Positions 1-8,201 are shown, counted from the stretch's first letter. The stretch: DNA of 64,000 nt from Bacteroidales bacterium (GCA_017398125.1 JAFQHE010000010.1:1-64000); one strand, 5' to 3'. Program-made: numbers and translations. The notes: generated by a model not told the origin, from the sequence alone.

Positions 1-129
1 CGTGTAGATAGTTGACAAGGGTTTACATCCGTTTACGACGAGAGACAAATTCCGCCCCGATATGTGAGGATAATCACATCGTGTAGAAAGGCGACAACGG
101 TTGACGACTGTTTACCTCCGTTCACCACT
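1..129. repeat. Ten-base iteron-like repeats, two clusters
   Basis: Two clusters of decamers with exact 10-bp spacing. The first is CGTGTAGATA at 1, GTTGACAAGG at 11, GTTTACATCC at 21 and GTTTACGACG at 31. The second is CGTGTAGAAA at 80, GGCGACAACG at 90, GTTGACGACT at 100, GTTTACCTCC at 110 and GTTCACCACT at 120. Both open with the same CGTGTAGAwA word, followed by units close to GTTkAC plus four bases. The clusters lie just before the zinc-finger/HTH gene. Repeats in phase with one helical turn usually array a protein along one face of DNA (replication or recombination sites, operators). That function is inference; the repeats themselves are read directly. The left side is cut by the window edge. 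Confidence 0.7.
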
Positions 130-176
130 TCAGATGGATGAGAATGAAGAAGTGAAATTAGTAAACGATAAGCAGT

Positions 177-578
177 ATGAAAGTAACCAAGAAATGTGCT
201 TTTTGCGGTCAAACCTTCGAGACCCGAAGCGGAATGCAACGCTATTGCAGCGAGGCTTGTCAGGCAGAATCCAAGCGAGCCAGAGCAATGCAGAAGAATA
301 ACCTCTTCAAATTGGCTCAACCACTTATGGAGATACAGCATCAGGAGTATCTCACCTTTTCCAAAGCAGCCACCCTTATGGGCTGTTCCCGTCAATACAT
401 CTATAAACTTGTAGCCACAGGCAAGCTGAACGCCTCCCGTATCAGTAACCGAATGGCATTCATTCGTAGAGCCGACATCGAGCAGATGTTGGCATCCAAT
501 CCCTATCATCGTATCTTGCCAGGCAGTACCTCTGCACCGAGAAAGTCCGCATCATCTTCCACATCCCTCAAGATTTGA
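177..578 (+). CDS. Zinc-finger/excisionase-like HTH protein, 3'-truncated
   Basis: Encodes 133 aa. The N-terminus has a small zinc-binding pattern (CAFC at 7-10, then CSEAC around 24-28). Residues about 59-110 form a MerR/excisionase-type helix-turn-helix (LTFSKAATLMGCSRQYIYKL, followed by an IRRADIEQML end). From memory of the family, related Bacteroidales mobile-element proteins continue after the Ser-rich stretch into a second HTH half. Here the frame stops almost at once (SLKI, stop). The stop lies where the opposite-strand LRR gene also ends abruptly, so the 3' part was probably removed by a rearrangement. It likely acted as a DNA-binding accessory of a mobile element, perhaps on the repeats at 1-129. 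Whether the shortened protein still functions is unknown. Confidence 0.75.
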   Translation: MKVTKKCAFCGQTFETRSGMQRYCSEACQAESKRARAMQKNNLFKLAQPLMEIQHQEYLTFSKAATLMGCSRQYIYKLVATGKLNASRISNRMAFIRRADIEQMLASNPYHRILPGSTSAPRKSASSSTSLKI

Positions 579-580
579 AC
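545..580. other. Rearrangement breakpoint between two truncated genes
   Basis: The plus-strand HTH gene and the minus-strand LRR gene end on each other here. The sequence up to about 570 still codes the HTH protein; beyond it the minus strand codes a normal LRR repeat. The word CTCAAG (569-574) fits both genes, as codons for Leu-Lys in one and as the complement of Leu-Glu in the other, so it could be a short microhomology. This could be a genomic deletion or inversion endpoint, or an assembly chimera. Confidence 0.6.
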
Positions 581-1664
581 ATCCTAAGAAAGATTTTTTT
601 GCAATGAAGGTGACACTTTCTGGTAATGTAATTGTTTTTAAAGTCGTACAGTTTTGAAATGCATCTATAGGAATGGCGGTTATATCATTGTCAAATCTTA
701 TAATACCTAGACCATTGTCGTAAATATGAGAAACAAAATTAGCTCCAAATGCTTCTGTGTGTTGCAGATTTATCCCATAATTATTTGTTGATGTGTAGCG
801 AATTTCGTTTGTAGGCCGTTTTATTTTGTTAACATCAAGAGCTGCCATTGTTTTTAGCTCATTACGTTTAACTTCATAATATTTGAGGGTCGTTTTTGTA
901 ATTACAGTTCCATCAGTAGTGGTGATATCTATAGAGAATCCTTTATTGAATACTACAGGTGGAACCACAAACCAGAATGCAGTTGCAGTCTGTTCAGTTG
1001 TGCCTAACTTAACACCATTCTCCCCGCAATCAAGTGTAATTGAGGTAGAACCACCTGTAAACCATCCACGACTGATATTATATGTATATTTCTCTGACTT
1101 TCCCGCAATCAGCTCTCCTTTATTACCTTTTAATTCTATACTCCTAATTGTAGCGTCTCCGTATAATTTGAATCTTATAAAACCGCACAAGTTTCTGAAG
1201 CTTAGTGTATTATCATTAATGTTTGATGTTGCATACATTGTGTTGGCTCCTGGACCAAAGCTGTCTGGTGAGTATTTTTGGATTGCCGGACATTCATATA
1301 CAATTGTTGCGCAATTATTTGAAATTGTGGTAGATGAATTGTAAGGATATAAGGCATATATGGTAGAAAAAGACGGTCTTATATTTTCTTTATGATTTTT
1401 TTCAAAAGTGGCATATTTGCTTCCTGTTGTTCCTTTAAAAATATATGATTGGTTGGTTGTACTTGTGAATAATGATATTTCATCACCATTTGTCCAATAT
1501 TGGTTGACATCCTGTTCTACGTATGTCCTTGTCTGGGTATCTCCAAAGGTGGCATAAAAGGTATCTTTGTCTTTTTGATATTGGATATCTAAAGCTTGCT
1601 CTTCTTTGCTGCATCCCGATAGTAAAACTGTAAAAAGAAATAATATAATATTTAGTTTTTTCAT
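552..1664 (-). CDS. Fimbrillin-like lipoprotein with BspA-type LRR, C-terminus truncated
   Basis: Encodes 370 aa. The N-terminus is a lipoprotein signal with lipobox LSGC (Cys18) followed by SKEEQ, which resembles the Bacteroidota surface-export signal. The middle resembles fimbrillin/Mfa-like adhesins (a TRTYVEQD segment and YWTNGDEISLF). Residues from about 310 on are BspA-type leucine-rich repeats (ITAIPIDAFQNCTTL, then ITLPESV, then SFLGCSNLE). The repeat array breaks off after NLE and ends in four unrelated residues (GCGR) read from the antisense of the HTH gene, so the original protein was longer. It is probably a surface adhesin. Upstream in the same direction are a 42-aa peptide gene and a 140-aa gene, possibly one transcript. 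The region is AT-rich compared with the core genes. Confidence 0.8.
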   Translation of the reverse strand: MKKLNIILFLFTVLLSGCSKEEQALDIQYQKDKDTFYATFGDTQTRTYVEQDVNQYWTNGDEISLFTSTTNQSYIFKGTTGSKYATFEKNHKENIRPSFSTIYALYPYNSSTTISNNCATIVYECPAIQKYSPDSFGPGANTMYATSNINDNTLSFRNLCGFIRFKLYGDATIRSIELKGNKGELIAGKSEKYTYNISRGWFTGGSTSITLDCGENGVKLGTTEQTATAFWFVVPPVVFNKGFSIDITTTDGTVITKTTLKYYEVKRNELKTMAALDVNKIKRPTNEIRYTSTNNYGINLQHTEAFGANFVSHIYDNGLGIIRFDNDITAIPIDAFQNCTTLKTITLPESVTFIAKKSFLGCSNLEGCGR

Positions 1665-1723
1665 AATACGTGTTTATAGTTATCTCTACTTGTTTTTAAC
1701 ATTTTGTTTATTTCATAATGTCG

Positions 1724-1852
1724 TTACCATTCAACAGGCGGTATTATTTTCTCAATATCTTCTAATGTGCCACTTGTGGCAAATCCTTGTTCTACAGCAA
1801 TTTCTAAAACTTCCACCGCAGGAGATTCGTATTTGAGTTGATTTGTTTTCAT
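1724..1852 (-). CDS. Small Bacteroidales peptide (42 aa) of fimbrillin/LRR loci
   Basis: Encodes 42 aa, starting MKTNQLKYESPAVEVLEI and ending PPVEW. The layout (basic start, YESPxVEVLEI core, EQGFATSG, then an acidic/aromatic tail) matches a group of very short proteins seen next to fimbrillin-like and other surface-protein genes in Bacteroidales, recognised here from memory. No signal peptide or membrane segment is visible. It sits between the 140-aa gene and the LRR lipoprotein gene, same strand. The function of this group is not known to me. Confidence 0.7.
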   Translation of the reverse strand: MKTNQLKYESPAVEVLEIAVEQGFATSGTLEDIEKIIPPVEW

Positions 1853-1908
1853 GTGATTTTCTTTGTTAAAAATATATAATTAATAATTTGAGAACTTTTA
1901 TACTATGA

Positions 1909-2331
1909 TTATAGTCTGTCATGTTTCCATATAAATTCAGACAATTGGTCATTGTCGGGACATGGATGTTTTTCTTCTCCAAGCAATAAAATAGGCCTTG
2001 ATGGAATTTTCTTGTACTTGCTTACCCCTATGTATGTAAAAATGTGATTTTCTCCATCTGTGCTAAATTTAAATTTCAGCAGCCATATATTATCTTTTCG
2101 AGTACGTCCAAATCCAGAGTCGTAAAGCCATTCAGATAGCCTTTTATGATATATGGATCCATGTTTTGAGTAGTAGTTGTTGCAATTGATACTTATATCA
2201 TCATTGACACCACTCAGATTTTTTATAATAATCCTCCGTGGAGGTGGTGTCTGCAGATATTCTTTATTTATAACCCCTAATCGAAGTTTGTCACCAAAAT
2301 GGATGATGACATTTAGCAGTGTATTTTTCAT
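1909..2331 (-). CDS. Hypothetical protein (140 aa)
   Basis: No family was recognised. The product is a soluble-looking, basic protein (140 aa) without a signal peptide or membrane segment. It contains aromatic-rich strands (SEWLYDSGFGRTRKDNIW, FTYIGVSKYKK) and ends in EFIWKHDRL. The ATG at 2331 is the only plausible start. It lies upstream of the 42-aa peptide and the LRR lipoprotein on the same strand, in AT-rich accessory DNA. Its reality as a gene rests on length and coding appearance only. Confidence 0.55.
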   Translation of the reverse strand: MKNTLLNVIIHFGDKLRLGVINKEYLQTPPPRRIIIKNLSGVNDDISINCNNYYSKHGSIYHKRLSEWLYDSGFGRTRKDNIWLLKFKFSTDGENHIFTYIGVSKYKKIPSRPILLLGEEKHPCPDNDQLSEFIWKHDRL

Positions 2332-2884
2332 ACAATTTAATTTTGTATGGCGAAATTACATTGGTATGTCTCCTCAAACAAGTTCATAATGGTTCATTTT
2401 GGGGTGTTTGGTTTGTATTAATTTGCTCTTTTTATTGGTCTCTTGGCTATTTTGTCTATGAAAGCATATATTTGCCTTCATAAATGAGTGGCTCAATTTT
2501 GAAAACAATTGCCTGTGTGCAAAGCTCTTAGATCATATAGCGGCATTTGTTCCAATATATTTATATGATGAAACGCGTGGCTTTGCTAAAGGAGCAGCTG
2601 CAAAGTATACATTCTATCCCTTTTACACGCTGCATCTTTTGCTGCTATATCTGATTGGCGGTTGAGCAATTTTTCCAGAATTCAATATTTTTTTTTGCTA
2701 AAGGGTAAATTTTACTCTTTTGCATTGATGCTCCGCTTGTATGAGGTAGTTTTGCCGGTGTCGAAATCTTCAAAATCTGGCAGATAGGATTTGCTGTAGG
2801 CCCACTTTGATTCACAGTAAATTATTTTGAGCTTCAGCAAATCCGTATGCCAGTTAATAATAATTTTATCAAACAACAAATTTT
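2332..2884. other. Gene-poor stretch with decayed genes
   Basis: This 553-bp stretch has no intact gene. It contains the 3' remnant of a TraX-type gene (listed separately). On the minus strand about 2709-2868 there is a stop-to-stop reading frame of about 50 codons without an ATG, containing YCESKWAYSKSYLPDFEDFD; it may be the tail of another lost gene, but I do not recognise it. No clear promoter or terminator was found. Confidence 0.5.
2462..2665 (+). pseudogene. TraX-family remnant (C-terminal part only)
   Basis: An open frame without a start reads FAFINEWLNFE, then LYDETRGFAKG, then KYTFYPFYTLHLLLLYLI and a stop. The glycine/basic turn followed by a (K)YxFYxFYxLHLLxLYLI helix is the typical C-terminus of TraX-type membrane proteins (acyltransferase-like; fimbrial acetylation in F plasmids). 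The same frame has a TGA at 2459-2461, preceded by a hydrophobic stretch (INLLFLLVSWLF), so the upstream part is decayed or displaced. It is clearly a fragment, not a functional gene. Confidence 0.65.
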
Positions 2885-3994
2885 ATGGGAACGTGCAGAA
2901 GTAAAGAGCAGGGATTGAGTGAGAAAAGTTTAACAAGAGGAACAGATCAGAAGAAATTGAGAGAATTGTCAAAACCGAATCATCAGGCAGTTGTGGAGAG
3001 ATGTGCCTCTGGGAGTGAGCATCATCAGAGCAGTGTGATGAACCCCTTTGTTGACTGGGGCTTCAAGTATCTGTTTGGAACAGAGAGGAACAAGCGTAAT
3101 CTGGTCGGTTTTCTGAATCTGGTACTGGAGCTGGAGTCTCCTATAGTTGAGGTCGAGTATCTCAATAATGAGAATATACCATATTATGAGGGAGGCAGGG
3201 AGTGCGTTTTTGATGTATTGTGTACAGACACAACCGGGGCCAGATTTCTGATTGAGGTACAGAATGCCCCCATCAGTTATATACGAAACCGTATTCTCTA
3301 CTATACGTGCCGTCTTATAGACCAGATGGGGCAGCCTGGAGATAAATGGAACTATAATATAGACAAGGTCTACAGCATCTGCCTGATGAACTTCATGTAT
3401 GAGCAGGATCCTGTACTTAAAAGGGAATTCATGCTTCAGGATCCGCATACCGGAGCCCTTTTTACCGACCGGATCCATATAGTCATGTTACAGTTGCCAT
3501 GTCTTGATGCCAAAAGTCTGTCTGAATGTAACCTGTTGTATGAAAAGTTGTTATATTTGTTGTTGCAAATGAAGAACGGAATGAGTACAATAGAAGAGTT
3601 AAAACGTAAGGTATATGAGCATGGTCTCAACGAAGAGATACGAGAGACCTTTCTGAATGTATTGGAAGAGGCAAATCTTGCATCACTCTCCAAGAGCGAC
3701 AAGGCGTTGTATGAGGCACGTCTCAAACGCTACCGTGACAACAGGGCCTGTCTTGATTATGCAATAGAGCAAGGGATTGAGCAAGGAATAGAGCAAGGAA
3801 TCGAACAGGGAATCGAACAAGGAATAGAACAGGGTATTCAGCAAGGCATAAGTCAAGGCTTGATTGAGGGTCGTGCGGAAGGGATGGCTCATAGCAAACG
3901 TGAGATTGCTAAATCAATGAAAAACAAAGGCCTTGATTCCGGTCTTATTGCTGAATGTACAGGCCTATCTGAAATAGAGATCGAAAATTTGTAA
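2885..3994 (+). CDS. Rpn/PD-(D/E)XK nuclease-family (transposase-like) protein
   Basis: Encodes 369 aa from this ATG. The conserved part begins at MNPFVDWGFKYLFGTE, and an alternative start for that core is at 3038. The 51-residue N-terminal extension is hydrophilic and atypical. The core has the nuclease pattern FDVLCTD, then FLIEVQNAP (catalytic Asp, Glu-x-Gln), followed by the R..YY segment usual in the PDDEXK_2/Rpn family. The C-terminus holds eight I-E-Q-G tetrapeptides and ends in a short helical segment (IAECTGLSEIEIENL). Family members promote RecA-independent recombination in E. coli; in Bacteroidales they are abundant, often mobile, and of unknown use. It is a single gene, flanked by decayed genes and terminators. 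Confidence 0.8.
   Translation: MGTCRSKEQGLSEKSLTRGTDQKKLRELSKPNHQAVVERCASGSEHHQSSVMNPFVDWGFKYLFGTERNKRNLVGFLNLVLELESPIVEVEYLNNENIPYYEGGRECVFDVLCTDTTGARFLIEVQNAPISYIRNRILYYTCRLIDQMGQPGDKWNYNIDKVYSICLMNFMYEQDPVLKREFMLQDPHTGALFTDRIHIVMLQLPCLDAKSLSECNLLYEKLLYLLLQMKNGMSTIEELKRKVYEHGLNEEIRETFLNVLEEANLASLSKSDKALYEARLKRYRDNRACLDYAIEQGIEQGIEQGIEQGIEQGIEQGIQQGISQGLIEGRAEGMAHSKREIAKSMKNKGLDSGLIAECTGLSEIEIENL
3764..3859 (+). repeat. 12-bp tandem repeat inside the Rpn-type gene
   Basis: Eight in-frame 12-bp units, consensus ATw-GAr-CAr-GGn, coding (I-E-Q-G)n. The last two units drift to IQQG and ISQG. Synonymous differences between units show the array is not freshly expanded. Such arrays are common in this family and could vary in copy number by slippage without breaking the frame. 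Confidence 0.85.
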
Positions 3995-4078
3995 AAAAGT
4001 ACTATTTATACTAAACTTTTAAACTTGTGCGTTGTTATTAATGTGAAATAGTTTTTTAAGTTTAGGTTAAGTCGGGCG

Positions 4079-4112
4079 CACCCTGTCAAGTCGTAAGTTG
4101 ATTGGCAGGGTG
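4079..4112 (+). terminator. Terminator-like hairpin after the Rpn-type gene
   Basis: CACCCTGTCAA (4079-4089) pairs with TTGGCAGGGTG (4102-4112), an 11-bp stem with one G-T pair, followed by a T/G-rich run. It lies 85 bp past the stop codon. Confidence 0.6.
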
Positions 4113-4156
4113 TGTTGTTTGTGCTTTTGGGGGATTTTTGATAAAAACAAAAAAAT

Positions 4157-4193
4157 AAAAAGGGCCCCGCTGCTACTTACGGAACCCCTTTTT
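4157..4193. terminator. Bidirectional terminator-like hairpin
   Basis: AAAAAGGG (4157-4164) pairs with CCCTTTTT (4186-4193), with a further CCG/CGG pairing inside. The A/T arms give a U-tract in both directions. It lies between the convergent Rpn-type gene and the permease gene. Confidence 0.65.
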
Positions 4194-4348
4194 GTGTACT
4201 AAAACCTAAACCTACACCTATAAGATGCGGAATAGTATGATTTCGTTGCATCAATTTTCAATTTTTTTTTGATTTTATCATCACAAGGCTCTGTGCTTAC
4301 TTTTGTGAATCTTTAGTATGTATTGTAAATGCCTCAAACCTATGTGTG

Positions 4349-5586
4349 CTACTTCATGAGTTTTATGGGTAGAACGGCTATTACATAGCCTATGGCAGCT
4401 ACACCTGCAAATGTGCTTATAACATCTATCAGGTGTATCTCAACCGGGTAGGCACTTACAATGTAATTACCTGGGAGTGAAATGAATCCAGTCTGTTGCT
4501 GTATGACGCACATAATCAGCCCAATAATTATTCCAACGGCTGAACCGATAACCGCGATCAGCCATCCTTGTAGAATAAAAATCTTCTTAATCAGGCTTTG
4601 GATGCCCCCATACACAGATATGTCTGCAGATCTTTCTTTTTGTCAATGATTAGCATTGAGAGAGAACCAAAAATATTTACTGATACAATCACTATCACGA
4701 AGAAAAGTATTAGGAATACCGCAAACTTCTCAGCACGCATCATTTTATAGAGCGTTTCGTTCTGCTGAAATTTGTTCTTGATTGTGAGAGATGTTGTTGT
4801 CTCATCATCCTGTTTCGAACTCTTTCCATTCAGGATTTTATGCAGTTGTTTTTCAATGTTGCCTGAATTTGCCTCACCCTCTCTGTTGAGGTAGATCTCC
4901 AATGAGGTAACCTCGTTGTCGGAGTATTCAAGCAGCTGACGGGCAACGGATACTGGTATAAAAATACCTTTTGAATCAAACTCCTGATTCAGGGCAATTA
5001 TTCCACTTGGAAAGAGGCTCTCTGAATTGAGGCTTCCCGATGGATTCAAGAGAGAGACTGTTGAGTTTCTGCTTGGAAAATATAACTCCAGCGGGTCAAG
5101 AAACCGTACTCTCAATCGGAGTGTAGCAGCAAGCTCCCTGCCCACAATTGCATGAGCAGTCTGTCCGACAAATGTCTTGAACTCACCCTCCTTTACAGAT
5201 GCATCTGTTCCACTGATCCTGCCGTAACTTGAATCAACACCCTTGATTTGTGCAATGGCCTGGTTGTCGCCATATTGCACAAAAACATCCTCTTCAACAA
5301 CAGGTTGCAGAGATTCAATGCCTTCAATTGCCCTGACTGCATCAAAGCTGTTGGTATTGATATGAAAACTTTTTCCTTGTTGCGGGGTAATAATAAAATG
5401 GGGCTGATACTCCTGGTAAAAACTCTTTACCAATGTATCAAACCCATTATATACCGATAGTATAACTATCAAAGCCATACTGCCGATTCCTATTCCTACG
5501 GCACTTATAAGCGAGATGATATTTATCACATTGTGTGATTTCTTGGCAAACAAGTACCTTTTGGCTATGAAGAACGGCAGATTCAA
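4349..5586 (-). pseudogene. FtsX/LolE-type ABC transporter permease, frameshifted
   Basis: Two overlapping frames together make one permease of about 411 aa. The first (4591-5586) has an N-terminal membrane helix (ISLISAVGIGIGSMALIVIL), a periplasmic domain and a second helix, and ends YLCMGASKA, stop. The second (4349 to about 4600) continues SLIKKIFILQGW with the last two helices and ends VLPIKLMK. The family reads GASK followed directly by a basic/hydrophobic segment, so one base is missing near the AAA at 4597-4599. The start is a TTG; no in-frame ATG is available. Relatives are lipoprotein-releasing or related permeases, often downstream of rbfA as here. A real mutation and a sequencing error cannot be told apart. 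Confidence 0.8.
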
Positions 5587-5630
5587 ATCAAATCATTTTA
5601 TACCGGCACTCTATTGCAAAGTGCACAATG

Positions 5631-5978
5631 TCAACTATTTTTTAGCAGTTCATCAATATGCTCAACGTAATCCAACGAAGAGTCAAGCATAAAAACAAGT
5701 TCAGGAACTATCCTCAGCTGCTTACCCACAAGGCGTCCCAACTCTCCCCTCAACTGTTTGACTGAATCCTGGATAATTGTCATCACCTCTTCTGCTTTTG
5801 CAGATGGGAATATACTTACAAATACTTTAGCTACAGAGAGATCAGGGCTGACTCTAACCTCACTTACCGTAACCATGGCACCATTGAATGCAGCCATGCC
5901 TTTGCTTCTTATAATCTCAGCAAGGTCTCGCTGCAACTGGCGTCCTATCTTCTGTTGTCTTGTGCTCTCTCCTTCCAT
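5631..5978 (-). CDS. rbfA: Ribosome-binding factor A
   Basis: Encodes 115 aa, the usual length. RbfA binds the immature 30S subunit and aids 16S rRNA 5'-end maturation, especially in the cold. It shows the family's N-terminal segment (STRQQKIGRQLQRDLAEIIR), the VRVSPDLSVAKVFVSIF strand region and the C-terminal LVFMLDSSLDYVEHIDELL helix. It lies 44 bp upstream of the permease gene on the same strand, probably one operon, an arrangement seen in other Bacteroidales. Confidence 0.95.
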   Translation of the reverse strand: MEGESTRQQKIGRQLQRDLAEIIRSKGMAAFNGAMVTVSEVRVSPDLSVAKVFVSIFPSAKAEEVMTIIQDSVKQLRGELGRLVGKQLRIVPELVFMLDSSLDYVEHIDELLKNS

Positions 5979-6052
5979 AATTCTTCTATATCTGTTCTAT
6001 AATTTTATCGGTAGCCTGCAAATTATCTTGTTGTCGGTACACAGTGCAGCTG

Positions 6053-7342
6053 TTAATTGAACTTTAAGATAAAGTAATTTTTCTTACCTTTCTGTACGAG
6101 GATATATTTGCCATTTACAAGATTCTGCTGTGTCAAGACACCATTTGCATCTGTAAACTTCTCCTTGTTTATGCTCATTCCGTTTGCCTGAATCATCTTG
6201 CGGCACTCTCCCTTTGATGGGAATATTGATGTTTCAACAGCCAGGAGGTCAAGAATATTTCCACCAAGTTTCTCTGCAGGAAGTTCAAATTGTGGAACAC
6301 CGTCAAATACAGAAAGGAATGTCTGTTCGTCAAGATTTTTCAAGGCTTGTGAAGTTGAATTGCCGAAGAGGATGCCTGAAGCCTCAACTGCCTTGTTGTA
6401 CTCATCTTCTCCATGAACCATAATTGTAATCTCTTTGGCCAAAAGTTTTTGCAAGCCTCTCAAATGTGGCTCCTCCTTGTGTTTTGCAATGGCCTCTTCA
6501 ATAACCTCACGGCTCAACATTGTAAAGATCTTGATATATTTTTCTGCGTCCTCATCAGCCACATTCATCCAGAACTGGTAGAATGTGTATGGAGAGGTAT
6601 AGTTTGCATCAAGCCAGATGTTGCCTTTCTCAGTCTTTCCGAATTTTCCGCCGTCGGCTTTGGTAATCAATGGACATGTTAGCGCAAATGCCTCATTGCC
6701 GGTTTTTCTTCTGATAAGCTCAGTTCCTGTTGTTATATTGCCCCATTGGTCACTTCCGCCCATCTGAAGTTTGCAGTTCTTATGTTCGTTCAGGTATAGA
6801 AAGTCATAACCCTGAACAAGCTGGTATGAGAACTCAGTAAAAGACATACCCTCTCTTGCCTCTCCCGACAAACGTTTTTTCACAGAATCCTTGCTCATCA
6901 TATAGTTTACAGTAATGTGCTTTCCAATGTCACGGATGAATGAGAGGAATGAGAAATCCTTCATCCAGTCATAGTTGTTTACAAGCACAGCTGCATTTGG
7001 CATATCTGAATCGAAATCCAGGAATTTTGAGAGCTGTTTCTTTATGGCAGCAATGTTATGGTTCAATGTCTCCTCATCAAGGAGATTTCTCTCAGCACTC
7101 TTCATTGAAGGGTCTCCAATCATGCCTGTTGCACCGCCGATCAATGCATAAGGTTTGTGGCCGCAATTCTGGAAATGCTTGAGCATCATAATACTTACCA
7201 AGTGACCAATATGCAAAGAATCTGCAGTCGGATCAATGCCGACATAAGCAGAAGTCTGTTCCTTCATCAACTGTTCCTCTGTACCTGGCATCATAGTGTG
7301 GATCATGCCTCTCCAGGTAAGCTCTTCAACAAAATTCTTCAT
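6053..7342 (-). CDS. tyrS: Tyrosyl-tRNA synthetase
   Basis: Encodes 429 aa from the ATG at 7342 ([13 protein letters not shown]). A longer frame upstream is unlikely because the family starts here. Class I catalytic motifs are present: SLHIGHLVS (HIGH) and KFGKTEKGN (KMSKS-type loop). The tyrosine/tRNA pocket segment [13 protein letters not shown] is intact, and the C-terminus has an S4-like domain ([17 protein letters not shown]). It charges tRNA-Tyr in the cytoplasm. A TACCTTTG element lies 67 bp upstream. It is followed by rbfA after 74 bp. Confidence 0.96.
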   Translation of the reverse strand: MKNFVEELTWRGMIHTMMPGTEEQLMKEQTSAYVGIDPTADSLHIGHLVSIMMLKHFQNCGHKPYALIGGATGMIGDPSMKSAERNLLDEETLNHNIAAIKKQLSKFLDFDSDMPNAAVLVNNYDWMKDFSFLSFIRDIGKHITVNYMMSKDSVKKRLSGEAREGMSFTEFSYQLVQGYDFLYLNEHKNCKLQMGGSDQWGNITTGTELIRRKTGNEAFALTCPLITKADGGKFGKTEKGNIWLDANYTSPYTFYQFWMNVADEDAEKYIKIFTMLSREVIEEAIAKHKEEPHLRGLQKLLAKEITIMVHGEDEYNKAVEASGILFGNSTSQALKNLDEQTFLSVFDGVPQFELPAEKLGGNILDLLAVETSIFPSKGECRKMIQANGMSINKEKFTDANGVLTQQNLVNGKYILVQKGKKNYFILKFN

Positions 7343-7408
7343 CAGTATAATTTTTAATATTAATAATCTTTTTTGATAAGTAGACACAACCCTTTGGGGG
7401 TCAATCTG

Positions 7409-7416
7409 CAAAGGTA
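7409..7416 (-). promoter_or_regulatory. Promoter -7 element of tyrS
   Basis: On the minus strand this reads TACCTTTG, a full match to the Bacteroidota -7 consensus TAnnTTTG, 66 bases before the tyrS ATG. A T-rich stretch (TTTTATG) sits at about the -33 position, but it is a weak match. Confidence 0.6.
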
Positions 7417-7498
7417 ATAAAAATAATGCTCATAAAACCCCATGTCACCTTATTTTATATTATGTATGGGAACCTTGCATCTGCTGCGGTTTCCAATA

Positions 7499-8197
7499 TC
7501 AGTCATTGCTGCTTTTTTTCAACCTGTTATACAATGTCTGGCGCGTAATTCCCAGTTGTTGGGCCGTAAGGCTTATATTTCCTCTATTGCGGAGCATCAT
7601 GTTCTTTATGATTCTTTGTTCAATTGCCTCAAGGGTTTCGTTCGGGAAGGTGCCATAATAGTCGGGGGCTGTGCCATAGCCATCCGATGTCATGCGGTAA
7701 TTATCGGTCATTGGCCTGTTGGGGATTCTGTTGGCATCGCAGCATTCAAGATCCCTGTTTTCACCCGATGATTTCATTAGACTGATCTCCTTTTCCAGTT
7801 CTGCAATCTTTACTTTGTATCTTTTCCGTGTTACTGCATTGTTTAATGAGATGACTATTTCAAACTCGTTCCACGGCTTGTGTATAAAGTCAAATGCACC
7901 GCAATTGACACACTCTGCGGCTATGGGAACTTGCGCAAAAGTTGACAGCAGTACAATCTCAAGACCGGGATTGTTCTCCCTTATGGATGCGACGGTCTGT
8001 GCTGCTTCTGATTTGCTGCGAAAGAGGTCAAGATCCATCAGGACCACATCAAAATTCTCTATGCCAATCAGACCTTCCGCCTGCTGAATATTGTCTGTTG
8101 TCCGGATATTTTCAAAGTGCTTTCTGAGCAGAATCCTCAGGGATGTAAGCAGACCGGCATTGGGTCCAATAACTAAAATATTACCGTTTATCTTCAT
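7499..8197 (-). CDS. REC-Fis response-regulator-like protein without AAA+ domain
   Basis: Encodes 232 aa. Residues 1-120 are a receiver fold with the putative phosphorylated Asp55 (VVLMD), the Ser/Thr switch (LLSTFA, 83-88) and Lys107 (IHKPW). The acidic pair normally found after the first strand is missing: the sequence reads LVIGPNAG. A linker with a YG-rich stretch follows. The last ~45 residues are a Fis-type HTH (GNISLTAQQLGITRQTLYNR). The central AAA+ sigma-54 domain of NtrC relatives is absent, so it resembles the PrrA/RegA layout. No sensor kinase lies nearby. Two identical 17-bp palindromes cover its promoter, suggesting autoregulation. Phosphorylation competence is doubtful. Confidence 0.85.
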   Translation of the reverse strand: MKINGNILVIGPNAGLLTSLRILLRKHFENIRTTDNIQQAEGLIGIENFDVVLMDLDLFRSKSEAAQTVASIRENNPGLEIVLLSTFAQVPIAAECVNCGAFDFIHKPWNEFEIVISLNNAVTRKRYKVKIAELEKEISLMKSSGENRDLECCDANRIPNRPMTDNYRMTSDGYGTAPDYYGTFPNETLEAIEQRIIKNMMLRNRGNISLTAQQLGITRQTLYNRLKKSSND

Positions 8198-8201
8198 AAT
8201 G

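Larger units (their letters stand above)
3995..4348. other. Intergenic region with two hairpins
   Basis: 354 bp without a gene. It contains two hairpins, listed separately (4079-4112 and 4157-4193). The remainder is AT-rich with poly-A and poly-T runs and holds nothing further that I can identify. Confidence 0.6.

Noticed and set aside
1606..1836. Plus-strand 76-codon frame opposite the 42-aa peptide
   Set aside because: Antisense and unlike any family; the minus-strand peptide has a recognisable pattern.
3764..3859. CRISPR-like array
   Set aside because: Repeats are 12 bp, contiguous and coding, with no spacers.
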